DNA of 64,000 nt from Flavobacterium sp. M31R6. Lineage in GTDB: Bacteria > Bacteroidota > Bacteroidia > Flavobacteriales > Flavobacteriaceae. Each line of letters begins with the position of its first letter. The first letter of the stretch is position 1. Positions 1 through 10,309 of this stretch are shown piece by piece. Where the stretch lies: positions 2,976,001-3,040,000 of the forward strand of contig NZ_CP054141.1 of NCBI RefSeq assembly GCF_013284035.1, written 5' to 3'. The notes beneath the pieces were generated by a model. The model was not told where the DNA came from and did not search any database. It was given only the letters and a program-made list of their open reading frames with translations. The position numbers were made by a program, and so were the translations under genes.

Positions 1-1514
1 TCATCCACACGTCCTGTGATTCTGTAATAACCTACTTCATCACGTAAAGCACCATCTCCAGTAAAATATTTACCTGGAAAAGTAGAGAAATAAGTGTCTT
101 TATATCTTTGATGATCTCCCCAAATAGTTCTTGCAATACCTGGCCATGGAAATTTGATACACAAACTACCATCCACTTGATTTCCTTCAATTTCATTGCG
201 CTTCTCATCCATTAAAACTGGCTGAATACCAGGCAAAGGCAATGTAGCATATGTTGGTTTTGTTGGTGTAGTAAATGCCAATGGTGCAATCATAATACCA
301 CCAGTTTCAGTTTGCCACCAAGTATCTACAACAGGGCAACGCTTCCCTCCTACGTGATCATTAAACCAGTGCCAAGCTTCCTCATTAATAGGTTCTCCTA
401 CAGAACCAATAACTTTCAGTGATTTTAAAGGAAATTTTTGAACATAAGATAAGTTCTCTTTCGCCAAAGCACGAATGGCTGTTGGTGCAGTATAGAATTG
501 AGTAACCTTATGCTTCTCGATTGTTTCCCAAAAACGACTAAAATCAGGATAAGAAGGAATTCCTTCAAAAATTACAGTAGTAGCTCCATTCAATAATGGT
601 CCATATAATATATAAGAGTGACCAGTAATCCAACCTATATCAGCAGTACACCAAAAAATATCATTCTCTTCGTAGTTGAATACATTCTTAAATGTATAGG
701 CTGTATAAACCATATAACCAGCCGTAGTATGCACCATTCCTTTTGGTTTCCCTGTAGATCCCGAAGTATATAATATGAATAAAGGATCTTCGGCATCCAT
801 AATTTCGGCAACACTATTATTTATTGCTTTGTCAAGTAACGGTGCCAACCATTGGTCACGACCTGCTTTCATTTTGATTTCGGCATTGGTTCTTTTGGCT
901 ACCAAAACTGAAGTAACAGTTGGACAATTTACTAAAGCATCATCAATTATTCCTTTCAAATCAATGGTTTTATTTCCACGATATCCACCATCAGAAGTAA
1001 TAACCATTTTACATTCACTGTCATTTATTCTTGAAGCCACAGCAGACGCTGAAAAACCAGCAAAAATAACAGAATGTATCGCTCCAATTCTGGCACAAGC
1101 CAAAACTGAAACTGCCAATTCAGGTATCATTGGTAAATAAATACAAACACGGTCTCCTTTGCTAATACCTTGTTCTCTTAAAACATTGGCCATTTTTGAA
1201 ACTCGTTCGTATAATTCGTTATAACTTATGTGTAATGCTTCTTCAGAAGGGTCGTTAGGTTCAAAAATAATAGCTGTTTTTTCACCTTTTTTTGCCAAGT
1301 GTCTATCGATACAGTTCTTTGTAATATTAACTTTTGCATCAACAAACCATTTTACTTCGGCATCCGCCATATTAAAATCGACAACTTTGTCCCAGTATTG
1401 ATACCATGTGAAGTTTTCTTCGGCAATTTTTCCCCAGAATTTTCTAGGTTCACGTATTGATTTATTATAATGTTTAAAGTACTGTTCTAAACTGTCAATT
1501 TTAAAATAACTCAT
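1..1514 (-). CDS. acs: Acetyl-CoA synthetase, C-terminus beyond window
   Basis: AMP-forming acetate-CoA ligase, which activates acetate to acetyl-CoA through acetyl-AMP in the cytoplasm. About 504 residues are present, starting MSYFKIDSLEQYF, and the frame is open to the window edge; the family is usually about 630-650 residues, so the C-terminal domain with the regulatory acetyl-lysine lies outside. The adenylation P-loop SGSTGKPKGM is at about residues 251-260. The aromatic motif TWWQTETGG and the hinge region YFTGDGALRD are also visible. It has its own candidate promoter just upstream and is separated by 429 bp from ilvC, so it looks monocistronic or first in its unit. Assignment to acs rather than propionyl-CoA synthetase rests on overall resemblance. 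Confidence 0.95.
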   Translation of the reverse strand, partial: MSYFKIDSLEQYFKHYNKSIREPRKFWGKIAEENFTWYQYWDKVVDFNMADAEVKWFVDAKVNITKNCIDRHLAKKGEKTAIIFEPNDPSEEALHISYNELYERVSKMANVLREQGISKGDRVCIYLPMIPELAVSVLACARIGAIHSVIFAGFSASAVASRINDSECKMVITSDGGYRGNKTIDLKGIIDDALVNCPTVTSVLVAKRTNAEIKMKAGRDQWLAPLLDKAINNSVAEIMDAEDPLFILYTSGSTGKPKGMVHTTAGYMVYTAYTFKNVFNYEENDIFWCTADIGWITGHSYILYGPLLNGATTVIFEGIPSYPDFSRFWETIEKHKVTQFYTAPTAIRALAKENLSYVQKFPLKSLKVIGSVGEPINEEAWHWFNDHVGGKRCPVVDTWWQTETGGIMIAPLAFTTPTKPTYATLPLPGIQPVLMDEKRNEIEGNQVDGSLCIKFPWPGIARTIWGDHQRYKDTYFSTFPGKYFTGDGALRDEVGYYRITGRVD

Positions 1515-1943
1515 CTTTTTTAATTTTTGTATAAAAGTATTAAATCTGTTCGGTTTTCAAAACTATTAATTTGTAAAATGTTTTAAAAAAATAATAAAAA
1601 ACGGCACTTCTTCAAAATTTTATGAATTTTTAATAACATTTTAGTTTTATCTGCGTATTTAAAGCAAGAAAAGGACATAATAGAAAACTAAAATGCCCTT
1701 TTATTAACAATATTTAACAACAATTATATTCTTTCTTTTAAATCAAAAGAATCTTTTTACAAAATAATAAACTAGGGATTACTTCACTTAACTTACAGCT
1801 CGTATGAAGTTAAGTGAATGTAAAAGCATAAAATATCATCAATTGTCCAATAAGTGCTTACTAATTCAAAATATTTAAACCTATTTGATATTATGCAAAT
1901 CCCAGCACACCCTCATGTGTGGTAATCCTAATTTTTATTTTAT
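1515..1943. other. Gene-free spacer between acs and ilvC
   Basis: No supportable gene. It holds the acs promoter at one end and, at 1783-1818, a perfect 12-bp inverted repeat (TTCACTTAACTT and its complement, 12-nt loop) without a T run. Just downstream of the ilvC stop is a weak 5-bp hairpin around 1906-1922. The rest is AT-rich with nothing recognisable. Confidence 0.6.
1532..1561 (-). promoter_or_regulatory. Candidate acs promoter
   Basis: On the minus strand TTTG is followed by an 18-nt spacer and TACTTTTA, a 7 of 8 match to the Bacteroidetes -7 consensus TANNTTTG. It ends 18 nt before the acs start codon, which would give a very short leader. The call rests on position and motif only. 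Confidence 0.5.
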
Positions 1944-3413
1944 TTATCCAATTTTTTTCATTGCAGTCATAGATTCTCTCAACCAAGCTCCAACTTCTTC
2001 AATTGGATGTTGACGAATGCTTTTATTAACCGCAATAAGAACAGCATTATCTACACCATTAGTAGTAGAAAAAGGTTTTCCAATAATATTGGTTTCAACT
2101 GTTTTCATGAATTCAGTCAATAATGGTTTACAAGCGTGATCAAATAAATAACAACCATATTCTGCTGTATCCGAAATAACACGATTCATTTCAAATAATT
2201 TTTTTCTTGCAACCGTATTTGCAATCAATGGCAATTCATGTAAAGATTCATAGTATGCCGATTCTTCAATAATACCAGCTTCCGTCATAGTTTCAAAAGC
2301 CAATTCAACACCCGCTTTTACCATTGCAATCATCAATACACCATTATCAAAATATTCCTGCTCAGAAATTTCGGCAGTTGTTGGCGCTGTTTTCTCAAAA
2401 TTAGTCTCTCCAGTAGCAGCTCTCCAAGTCAATAAGTTAACATCATCATTTGCCCAGTCAATCATCATGTTTCTAGAAAACTCTCCAGACATAATATCAT
2501 CTTGGTGTTTTTGAAATAATGGACGCATGATATCTTTTAATTCATCTGCTAATTCATAAGCTTCTATTTTTGCAGGATTAGAAAGACGATCCATCATATT
2601 AGTGATTCCTCCATGTTTCAACGCTTCGGTGATAGTCTCCCATCCGTATTGGATTAATTTTGAAGCATATCCTGGCTCGATTCCTTTTTCAACCATTTTA
2701 TCAAAACATAAAATAGATCCAGTTTGCAATAATCCACAAAGGATAGTTTGCTCACCCATTAGATCTGATTTTACCTCTGCAACGAAAGAAGATCTCAAAA
2801 CCCCAGCTCTATGACCACCAGTTGCTACAGCATAAGCTTTAGCTTGCTCTAATCCTTCTCCATTTGGATCATTTTCTGGGTGAACTGCAATAAGAGTTGG
2901 CACACCAAAACCTCTTTTATATTCTTCACGAACTTCAGATCCTGGACATTTAGGAGCACACATAATAACAGTTAAATCTTTACGGATTTGCATTCCTTCT
3001 TCAACGATATTAAACCCATGAGAATAAGCCAAAGTAGCTCCTTGTTTCATCAATGGCATGATTGCTGTAACTACAGCTGTGTGTTGTTTATCTGGTGTAA
3101 GGTTACACACTAGATCAGCCGTTGGAATTAATTCTTCATAAGTACCCACTTTGAAACCATTATCAGTAGCATTTTTAAAAGAAGCTCTTTTTTCAGCGAT
3201 AGCGTCAGCACGCAATGCATAAGAAATATCTAAGCCCGAATCTCTCATGTTTAAACCTTGGTTCAAACCTTGGGCTCCACAACCGACAATGACTACTTTT
3301 TTTCCTGCTAATGCCTCTATGCCATTTTCAAATTCTGATTGATCCATGAATTCGCAAACTCCTAATTGTTGTAATTGTAATCTAAGTGGTAATGAATTGA
3401 AATAATTTGCCAT
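1944..3413 (-). CDS. ilvC: Ketol-acid reductoisomerase
   Basis: Converts acetolactate or acetohydroxybutyrate to the dihydroxy acid using NAD(P)H and Mg2+, the second common step of Ile/Val synthesis. At 489 residues it is the long class II form (E. coli type, with a duplicated C-terminal knotted domain) rather than the about 330-residue class I form. The Rossmann glycine motif GCGAQG is at about residues 44-49. The start gives [14 protein letters not shown], the usual N-terminus of class II enzymes. It is the last gene of the ilvD-B-N-C run, 85 bp after ilvN, and is presumably controlled by the attenuator ahead of ilvD. No strong terminator follows it. Confidence 0.96.
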   Translation of the reverse strand: MANYFNSLPLRLQLQQLGVCEFMDQSEFENGIEALAGKKVVIVGCGAQGLNQGLNMRDSGLDISYALRADAIAEKRASFKNATDNGFKVGTYEELIPTADLVCNLTPDKQHTAVVTAIMPLMKQGATLAYSHGFNIVEEGMQIRKDLTVIMCAPKCPGSEVREEYKRGFGVPTLIAVHPENDPNGEGLEQAKAYAVATGGHRAGVLRSSFVAEVKSDLMGEQTILCGLLQTGSILCFDKMVEKGIEPGYASKLIQYGWETITEALKHGGITNMMDRLSNPAKIEAYELADELKDIMRPLFQKHQDDIMSGEFSRNMMIDWANDDVNLLTWRAATGETNFEKTAPTTAEISEQEYFDNGVLMIAMVKAGVELAFETMTEAGIIEESAYYESLHELPLIANTVARKKLFEMNRVISDTAEYGCYLFDHACKPLLTEFMKTVETNIIGKPFSTTNGVDNAVLIAVNKSIRQHPIEEVGAWLRESMTAMKKIG

Positions 3414-3498
3414 TTTTTTTTAATATTTAATGAATGTAAAATTTAATAATTGAAAATTGTAATCTGTAAAAATTCTTTATGTCTGCTACAGATTTAGT

Positions 3499-4020
3499 TT
3501 ATTTTAATGCTTCTAATAATGTTGATATTTCCATTTTTTCTTTCGAAATTGATATTCTTCCCGAACGAACAAATTGCATAATTCCAAAAGGTTTTAGTTT
3601 TGCGTATAATTCCTCAATTTCTGATCGTTTACCCGATTTTGAAATCACAAAAAAATCTCTTGATACCGTAACAATTTCAGATTTACTGTCTTTTATGATG
3701 TTCTGAATTTGTCTTTCGTCAAAAAGCAAACTGGATTCTATTTTGAAAATTGCACTTTCCAAAAAGATAGTTTCTTCATCGATATGATAAAATGCCTTAA
3801 TAACTTCAATTTGTTTTTCTATTTGGCCTACAATGTTTTGCACCCATTTTTCTGTTGTATTTACAACAATTACAAATCTCGAAACATTCTCAATTTCAGA
3901 TTCGGAAACATTTAGACTCAATATGTTGATGTGGCGTTTCAAGAATATACCCGATATTCTATTTAGCAAGCCAACATTATTTTCTGAATAAACAGAAATG
4001 GTGAACATTTTATTTTCCAT
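3499..4020 (-). CDS. ilvN: Acetolactate synthase small (regulatory) subunit
   Basis: Regulatory subunit of acetohydroxyacid synthase; binds the product valine through an ACT domain and activates the catalytic subunit. 173 residues. The N-terminal ACT domain is seen in the pattern TISVYSENNVGLLNRISGIF (residues 7-26), followed by a C-terminal ACT-like half (about 80-165). It lies directly downstream of ilvB with a 109-bp gap occupied by a palindromic repeat. A second in-frame ATG four codons in (MFTISVYSE) is an alternative start. Symbol ilvN is used; ilvH would be equivalent. Confidence 0.93.
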   Translation of the reverse strand: MENKMFTISVYSENNVGLLNRISGIFLKRHINILSLNVSESEIENVSRFVIVVNTTEKWVQNIVGQIEKQIEVIKAFYHIDEETIFLESAIFKIESSLLFDERQIQNIIKDSKSEIVTVSRDFFVISKSGKRSEIEELYAKLKPFGIMQFVRSGRISISKEKMEISTLLEALK

Positions 4021-4044
4021 TTTTTTTTGTTTAAAGTTTTTTTT

Positions 4045-4125
4045 GTTTAAAGTTTAAAGTTGATAATCGCTATTGAATTACTTCTGTTGCATTTATTAAA
4101 CAACTTTAAACCTTAAACTTTAAAC
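4045..4125. repeat. Inverted repeat of TTTAAAG units between ilvB and ilvN
   Basis: The left arm at 4045-4062 is GTTTAAAGTTTAAAGTTG, and the right arm at 4101-4125 is its near-complement with one extra unit. Each arm is a tandem copy of a 7-mer (GTTTAAA). A further partial unit lies at about 4029-4037. There is no T run, so I read it as a dispersed palindromic repeat rather than a terminator; it would form a long hairpin inside the ilv mRNA. Confidence 0.7.
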
Positions 4126-4129
4126 TATT

Positions 4130-5818
4130 TTAATTCAACCTTATGTCAGAAACTGAAGCTCCTGTTGGGATCATCGGAAATACGTTATTTTCTTTCTCAA
4201 CCATTACTTCCAAGAAATAAGATTCTTTAGAAGCCATCATTTCAGCTACTGCAGCGTCCAAATCTTCTCGTTTGGTTACTTTTTTGGATTTGATATAATA
4301 CCCCTCAGCAATTGCAATAAAATTTGGGTTTATCATTTTGGTAGATGCATATCTATTATCAAAAAACAGTTCTTGCCATTGACGTACCATTCCTAAAAAC
4401 TCATTGTTCAATACCACAATTTTAACAGGAACCTTAGTTTGAAAAATAGTACCCAACTCTTGAATTGTCATTTGAAAACCGCCATCACCAATAATTGCGA
4501 CCACTTCTCGATCCGGCATTCCCATTTTTGCACCAATAGCTGCTGGTAAAGCAAATCCCATCGTTCCTAAACCTCCTGAGGTAATATTACTTTTAGATTT
4601 ATTGAATTTAGAATAACGACAAGTAAACATTTGGTGTTGCCCCACATCCGAAACCATAATGGCATCACCATTAGAGTGTTTATTAATCATTTCTATAGTT
4701 TCTCCCATAGAAATGCCACGATTATTTGAAGGTGCCAATTCTTCATTGATAACTGATTCCAGTTCTATTTTATACTTTTCCTTGAACTCGTTATGCCAAG
4801 CATCATGAGATTTACTTTCAACAAGAGGAATCAAAGCGTTCAATGCTTCTTTCACATCTGCTAATACAGCTACTGTTGTTTTTACATTTTTATCTACTTC
4901 AGCAGGATCAATTTCAAAGTGAATTACTTTGGCTTGTTTGGCATAAGTAGCCAGATTTCCTGTCACGCGGTCATCAAAACGCATTCCCAATGCGATTAAT
5001 ACATCGCATTCATTAGTTAAGATATTTGGACCGTAATTTCCATGCATACCTAACATCCCTACATTCAAAGGATGGTCTGTTGGCAAAGCAGAAAGACCTA
5101 AAATTGTCCAAGCTGCTGGAATACCTGTTTTTTCAATCAATGCTTTTAATTGTTCTTCAGCTTCACCTAAAATAATTCCTTGACCAAAAATGATATATGG
5201 TTTTTTGGCATTGTTTATTAAATCCGCAGCTTCTTTAACTTTTTCAAGATTTAAAGTAGGTCTTGGTGTATAGCTTCTAATGCTAGTACATTTTTCATAA
5301 CTAAAATCCAATTCGTCAAATTGAGCATTTTTTGTAATGTCTATCAATACTGGTCCTGGACGTCCTGATCTTGCAATAAAAAAAGCTTTTGCAATAATTT
5401 CTGGAATTTCATGCGCTTCGGTAATTTGATAATTCCATTTGGTAACTGGTGTAGATATTCCTATAATGTCTGTTTCTTGAAAAGCATCCGATCCCAATAA
5501 ATGTTTACCTACTTGACCCGTGATACATACCATTGGAGTAGAATCTATTTGAGCATCTGCTATTCCAGTAACTAAATTAGTTGCTCCGGGTCCAGAAGTA
5601 GCAATTGCAACTCCAACTTTTCCTGTAGCTCTTGCAAATCCTTGTGCAGCATGCGTTGCACCTTGTTCATGACGCACCAAAACGTGATGCAATTGATCTT
5701 GAAATTTATATAATTCGTCATATACAGGCATTATCGCTCCTCCAGGATAACCATAAACTAGGTCAACTCCTTCGGCTAATAAGCATCTTATAACGGCTTC
5801 TGCTCCTGATATTTTCAT
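4130..5818 (-). CDS. ilvB: Acetolactate synthase large (catalytic) subunit
   Basis: ThDP- and FAD-dependent condensation of pyruvate with pyruvate or 2-ketobutyrate, the first common step of Ile/Val synthesis. 562 residues, the standard length. The catalytic glutamate lies in VRHEQGATHAAQGFARATGK near residue 50, and the ThDP/Mg motif begins GDGGFQMTIQELGTIF near residue 440. It sits between ilvD (68 bp upstream) and ilvN. The start MKISGAEAVIRCLLAEG is the typical N-terminus, following an A-rich stretch. Nothing unusual. Confidence 0.96.
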   Translation of the reverse strand: MKISGAEAVIRCLLAEGVDLVYGYPGGAIMPVYDELYKFQDQLHHVLVRHEQGATHAAQGFARATGKVGVAIATSGPGATNLVTGIADAQIDSTPMVCITGQVGKHLLGSDAFQETDIIGISTPVTKWNYQITEAHEIPEIIAKAFFIARSGRPGPVLIDITKNAQFDELDFSYEKCTSIRSYTPRPTLNLEKVKEAADLINNAKKPYIIFGQGIILGEAEEQLKALIEKTGIPAAWTILGLSALPTDHPLNVGMLGMHGNYGPNILTNECDVLIALGMRFDDRVTGNLATYAKQAKVIHFEIDPAEVDKNVKTTVAVLADVKEALNALIPLVESKSHDAWHNEFKEKYKIELESVINEELAPSNNRGISMGETIEMINKHSNGDAIMVSDVGQHQMFTCRYSKFNKSKSNITSGGLGTMGFALPAAIGAKMGMPDREVVAIIGDGGFQMTIQELGTIFQTKVPVKIVVLNNEFLGMVRQWQELFFDNRYASTKMINPNFIAIAEGYYIKSKKVTKREDLDAAVAEMMASKESYFLEVMVEKENNVFPMIPTGASVSDIRLN

Positions 5819-5886
5819 TTTATTTATATTTTTTACCTATAAATCTTTATAATTTTAGACTTAGAGGCTTGTTAGTTTTTATTAAA

Positions 5887-7560
5887 TTATTTGTCGGTAA
5901 CACATCCCTCAGAGGCACTGGAGACCGAACGCATATATTTAAGCAAAACTCCTTGTTTGATTGGTGATTCTGGTCGTTTCCAATTGGCTTTACGTTTAGC
6001 CATTTCTTCGTCAGAAATTTTCATATTAATGGTATTATTTACCGCATCAATTATAATAACGTCACCATTTTCTATCAATGCAATTCCACCACCTTCATAC
6101 GCTTCTGGAGTGACGTGTCCGACGACAAATCCGTGAGAACCTCCAGAGAAACGTCCGTCAGTAATCAAAGCAACCGAATTTCCTAAACCAGCTCCCATAA
6201 TTGCAGATGTTGGTTTTAGCATTTCAGACATACCAGGACCTCCTTTTGGACCACAGTAACGAATAATGACCACATTACCTGGCTTCACTTCACCTGCTTG
6301 TATTCCTCTAATTACATCTTTTTCACCTTCAAAAACTACTGCAGTTCCTTCAAAAAACTCTCCTTCTTTACCGCTGATTTTAGCAACACAACCTTCTGTT
6401 GCTAAGTTTCCGTACAAAATCTGAATATTACCAGTCGCTTTTAATGCTTTTTGGATTTCATGAATTACTTCTTGACCATCATGTAAATCAGGAACTGAAG
6501 CTAAATTCTCTGCAATTGTTTTTCCTGTTACTGTCAAACAATCACCGTGTAACAGACCTTCTTTCAATAAATATTTCATTACTGCTGGAACACCACCTAC
6601 ATTATGCAAATCTTCCATTAAATATTTACCGCTTGGTTTCAAATCGGCCAATAATGGTGTTTTATCACTGATATCTTGGAAATCTTTCAACGTCAATTCA
6701 ATACCTACAGCATGTGCCATTGCAATTAAGTGCATTACTGCATTTGTAGAACCTCCTAAAACAGCTACCATCGTAATTGCATTTTCAAATGCTTTACGAG
6801 TCATGATGTCTCTAGGTTTAATATCTTTTTCTAATAATATTCTGATTGCTTTACCAGCATCAACACATTCTTGTTTCTTTTCCGGACTCAAAGCTGGATT
6901 AGAAGAACTGTAAGGCAAACTCATCCCTAATGCTTCAATAGCAGATGACATTGTGTTAGCAGTATACATTCCACCACATGCACCTGCACCTGGACAAGCA
7001 TTTTGAATTACTCCTTTAAAATCTTCTGGTGTAATAGTGTTCTTAATTTTTTTACCTAAAGCTTCAAAAGCAGAAACAATATTCAAATCTTCACCTTTCC
7101 ATTTTCCTGGGTGAATAGATCCTCCATAAACCATAATAGAAGGGCGATTTACTCTACCCATAGCCATTAAAGCTCCCGGCATATTTTTATCACAACCTGG
7201 AACAGCAATTAAACCGTCATACCACTGGGCACCCATAACTGTTTCGATAGAATCAGCAATTACATCACGAGAAACCAATGAAAAACGCATTCCATCATTA
7301 CCATTAGATATACCATCACTTACACCAATAGTATTAAAAATCAATCCAACTAAATCTTCTTTCCAGACGCCAGTCTTAATATCTTTAGCCAAGTCATTTA
7401 AGTGCATGTTACAAGGATTTCCGTCGTAACCCATACTCACAATTCCTACTTGCGCTTTTTTAAGATCCTCTTCAGTTAAGCCAATTCCGTAGAACATAGC
7501 TTGAGAAGCTGGTTGTGTTTCGTCTTGCGTGATTGTTTTGCTGTATTTATTTAATTCCAT
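5887..7560 (-). CDS. ilvD: Dihydroxy-acid dehydratase
   Basis: Iron-sulfur dehydratase forming the 2-keto acid precursors of Ile and Val. 557 residues. The cluster-binding cysteines are visible in GCDKNMPG (about residues 123-130) and [20 protein letters not shown] (about 187-206). It is the first structural gene after the leader peptide and attenuator, 34 bp beyond the T run of the terminator, so it is the gene whose transcription that element would gate. The start [20 protein letters not shown] is preceded by an A-rich region. The C-terminus ASEGCVTDK is normal. Confidence 0.96.
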   Translation of the reverse strand: MELNKYSKTITQDETQPASQAMFYGIGLTEEDLKKAQVGIVSMGYDGNPCNMHLNDLAKDIKTGVWKEDLVGLIFNTIGVSDGISNGNDGMRFSLVSRDVIADSIETVMGAQWYDGLIAVPGCDKNMPGALMAMGRVNRPSIMVYGGSIHPGKWKGEDLNIVSAFEALGKKIKNTITPEDFKGVIQNACPGAGACGGMYTANTMSSAIEALGMSLPYSSSNPALSPEKKQECVDAGKAIRILLEKDIKPRDIMTRKAFENAITMVAVLGGSTNAVMHLIAMAHAVGIELTLKDFQDISDKTPLLADLKPSGKYLMEDLHNVGGVPAVMKYLLKEGLLHGDCLTVTGKTIAENLASVPDLHDGQEVIHEIQKALKATGNIQILYGNLATEGCVAKISGKEGEFFEGTAVVFEGEKDVIRGIQAGEVKPGNVVIIRYCGPKGGPGMSEMLKPTSAIMGAGLGNSVALITDGRFSGGSHGFVVGHVTPEAYEGGGIALIENGDVIIIDAVNNTINMKISDEEMAKRKANWKRPESPIKQGVLLKYMRSVSSASEGCVTDK

Positions 7561-7594
7561 TCTATTATTAATTTGTGTATTTTAAATTTTATCT

Positions 7595-7627
7595 AAAAAA
7601 AAACCTCCCAAAATTATGGGAGGTTTT
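7595..7627 (-). terminator. Attenuator terminator ahead of ilvD
   Basis: A perfect 11-bp stem, AAAACCTCCCA pairing across a 6-nt loop (7611-7616), is followed on the minus strand by a run of T (7599-7595 and within the stem end). It lies between the leader-peptide stop and ilvD and inside the transcribed leader, so it would stop transcription before ilvD. Its 5' arm is also the 3' arm of the antiterminator at 7618-7660, so the two structures exclude each other. Confidence 0.85.
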
Positions 7628-7660
7628 AAATATGTTTTCACTTATATTTATACCAATCCC
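7618..7660 (-). promoter_or_regulatory. Candidate ilv antiterminator
   Basis: On the minus strand the segment 7660-7644 (GGGATTGGTATAAATAT) can pair with 7633-7618 (ATATTTAAAACCTCCC): seven pairs next to the loop, then GGT/ACC, then GGGA/TCCC, with a small internal loop and a 2-nt bulge, around a 10-nt loop. The 5' arm is the last codons and stop of the leader peptide gene. A ribosome at the stop codon would cover it and let the terminator form; a ribosome stalled upstream on Val/Ile codons would leave it free. Pairing was worked out by hand. Confidence 0.7.
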
Positions 7661-7722
7661 TTTTCATATGTGATAATCACAATGACACTTAGAACTAAAA
7701 GGACGTTGGTAATGCGTTTCAT
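7648..7722 (-). CDS. ilv leader peptide, Ile/Val/Leu-rich
   Basis: A 24-codon reading frame begins MKRITNVLLVLSVIVI and ends ITYEKGLV. Thirteen of the 24 residues are branched-chain (4 Ile, 5 Val, 4 Leu), with the densest run (VLLVLSVIVII) in the middle. The start is preceded by an A-rich Bacteroidetes-type ribosome binding region (TTAAGAAA) and a -7 promoter box about 20 nt further up. The stop lies 20 nt before the terminator stem. Position and composition are those of a classical attenuation leader (as ilvL in enteric bacteria); its function would be sensing charged tRNA levels, not the peptide itself. Confidence 0.8.
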   Translation of the reverse strand: MKRITNVLLVLSVIVIITYEKGLV

Positions 7723-7743
7723 TTTCTTAAATTTTTAACCCTG

Positions 7744-7751
7744 CAAAAGTA
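7744..7751 (-). promoter_or_regulatory. Candidate -7 element for the ilv leader transcript
   Basis: The minus strand reads TACTTTTG, an exact match to TANNTTTG, 21 nt before the leader-peptide start. No convincing TTG -33 box lies at 17-23 nt upstream (the region is T-rich), so the assignment rests on the -7 box and its position. Confidence 0.5.
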
Positions 7752-7837
7752 TAAAAAACAAATCCAATAAAAAAACATTTTATCAACAAACTAAGAGTTT
7801 TTAGTGATATAATTCAATATTTTATGATATTTATTAA

Positions 7838-8953
7838 CTAAACGATAGTTGATTGCCCAATTTGAACATTATCGTTTTTGAAATACAAATCATCTTTACT
7901 TAATATGACATTCGAAATAAAATCTCCAACATCATTAGTTCCAAATCTTGAACCGGGGTTCAAATCAATGGTAACCACCTTATATTCAATAGCTTTCTCT
8001 ACAGCTTCATATACTTTTTTTGCTTCTTTTTCTAATCCAAAGTGTTCTAACAACATGGCTGCAGATAAAATAGAAGCAATTGGATTAGCTATATTTTTTC
8101 CTTTCGCTTGTGGATAAGAACCGTGAATAGGTTCAAAAAGGGCTTTATTATTACCAACAGATGCCGATGCCATCAAACCTATAGATCCCATAATAGCACA
8201 AGCTTCATCCGACAGAATATCACCAAATAGATTTTCAGTTAAGATTACGTCATATTGTTTAGGATCCGTAATTATTTGCATAGCGACATTATCAATGTAT
8301 TGACATACTAATGTTACATCTGGATATTGAAGTGCAATATTTTTAACAATTTTTCTCCACAATCTAGAAGTCTCCAATACATTAGCTTTATCCACTAATG
8401 TTACTTTTTTTCTTCTTTCTTGCGCTGCTTTGAATGCTTGATGTGTAATACGATTAATTTCATTTTCAGAATATTCACAAATATCTGATGCGAAAGTTCC
8501 TTCTTCATTAATTACTTTCTCACCATAATAAGAACCTCCGGTCAATTCTCTAAAAATTACAAAATCTACATTTTCGATAACCTCTTTTTTTATAGGAGAT
8601 GCATCCAATAGATTTTTAAAAGGCTTAATCGGTCTAATATTAGCATAAAGTCCTAACTCTTTTCTAAGCTTTAACAAACCTTGTTCTGGACGAACTTTTG
8701 ATTCCGGATTATTATCATATTTTGGATTTCCAATAGCTCCAAACAATACTGCATCTGTATTCAAGCAAAGATTCAGCGTTTGTTCCGGTAATGGATTTCT
8801 TGTTTTTTCGATGGCAGTTGCGCCTATTAATGCATCCTCAAAAATAAACTCATGATTATAGGCAACACTAATAGCGTACAATGCTTTTTTAGCTTGCAAA
8901 ATAACCTCTGGTCCAATTCCATCTCCTGCAAGTACAGCTATTTTTAAGTTCAT
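7838..8953 (-). CDS. leuB: 3-Isopropylmalate dehydrogenase
   Basis: NAD-dependent oxidative decarboxylation of 3-isopropylmalate, third step of leucine synthesis. 371 residues, normal length. The N-terminal GDGIGPEV motif (about residues 10-17), RELTGGSYYG (about 135-144) and the Mg/substrate segment around TENLFGDILSDEACAIMGSI (about 238-257) are all present. It follows leuA by 32 bp, so the two are co-transcribed. The isomerase genes leuC and leuD, usually close by, are absent from this window. The gap to the ilv leader is about 115 bp. Confidence 0.95.
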   Translation of the reverse strand: MNLKIAVLAGDGIGPEVILQAKKALYAISVAYNHEFIFEDALIGATAIEKTRNPLPEQTLNLCLNTDAVLFGAIGNPKYDNNPESKVRPEQGLLKLRKELGLYANIRPIKPFKNLLDASPIKKEVIENVDFVIFRELTGGSYYGEKVINEEGTFASDICEYSENEINRITHQAFKAAQERRKKVTLVDKANVLETSRLWRKIVKNIALQYPDVTLVCQYIDNVAMQIITDPKQYDVILTENLFGDILSDEACAIMGSIGLMASASVGNNKALFEPIHGSYPQAKGKNIANPIASILSAAMLLEHFGLEKEAKKVYEAVEKAIEYKVVTIDLNPGSRFGTNDVGDFISNVILSKDDLYFKNDNVQIGQSTIV

Positions 8954-8985
8954 AATTATTTATTTTTTAGAAGTGATTTTTTCTA

Positions 8986-10161
<1,176 letters not shown>

Positions 10162-10189
10162 TTATTTAATGTAATTTCACATCTTAAAA

Positions 10190-10197
10190 CAAAAATA
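10190..10197 (-). promoter_or_regulatory. Candidate -7 element for leuA
   Basis: The minus strand reads TATTTTTG, an exact TANNTTTG match, 34 nt before the leuA start. No clear TTG at the right spacing. I see no leader peptide or terminator ahead of leuA like the one ahead of ilvD. Confidence 0.4.
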
Positions 10198-10309
10198 GTT
10201 TTCATTTATATAGAACTAAACCTGTTTTTGAATAAATATACTACTTATAAAGTAAAAAATAACATCTCAATAACCTGCTAATCAATAAGTTAAATACTTT
10301 TATAATACA

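Noticed and set aside
7561..7837. T-box or amino-acid riboswitch upstream of ilvD
   Set aside because: There is no T-box sequence or multi-stem aptamer; the short leader gene and two competing hairpins explain the region better.
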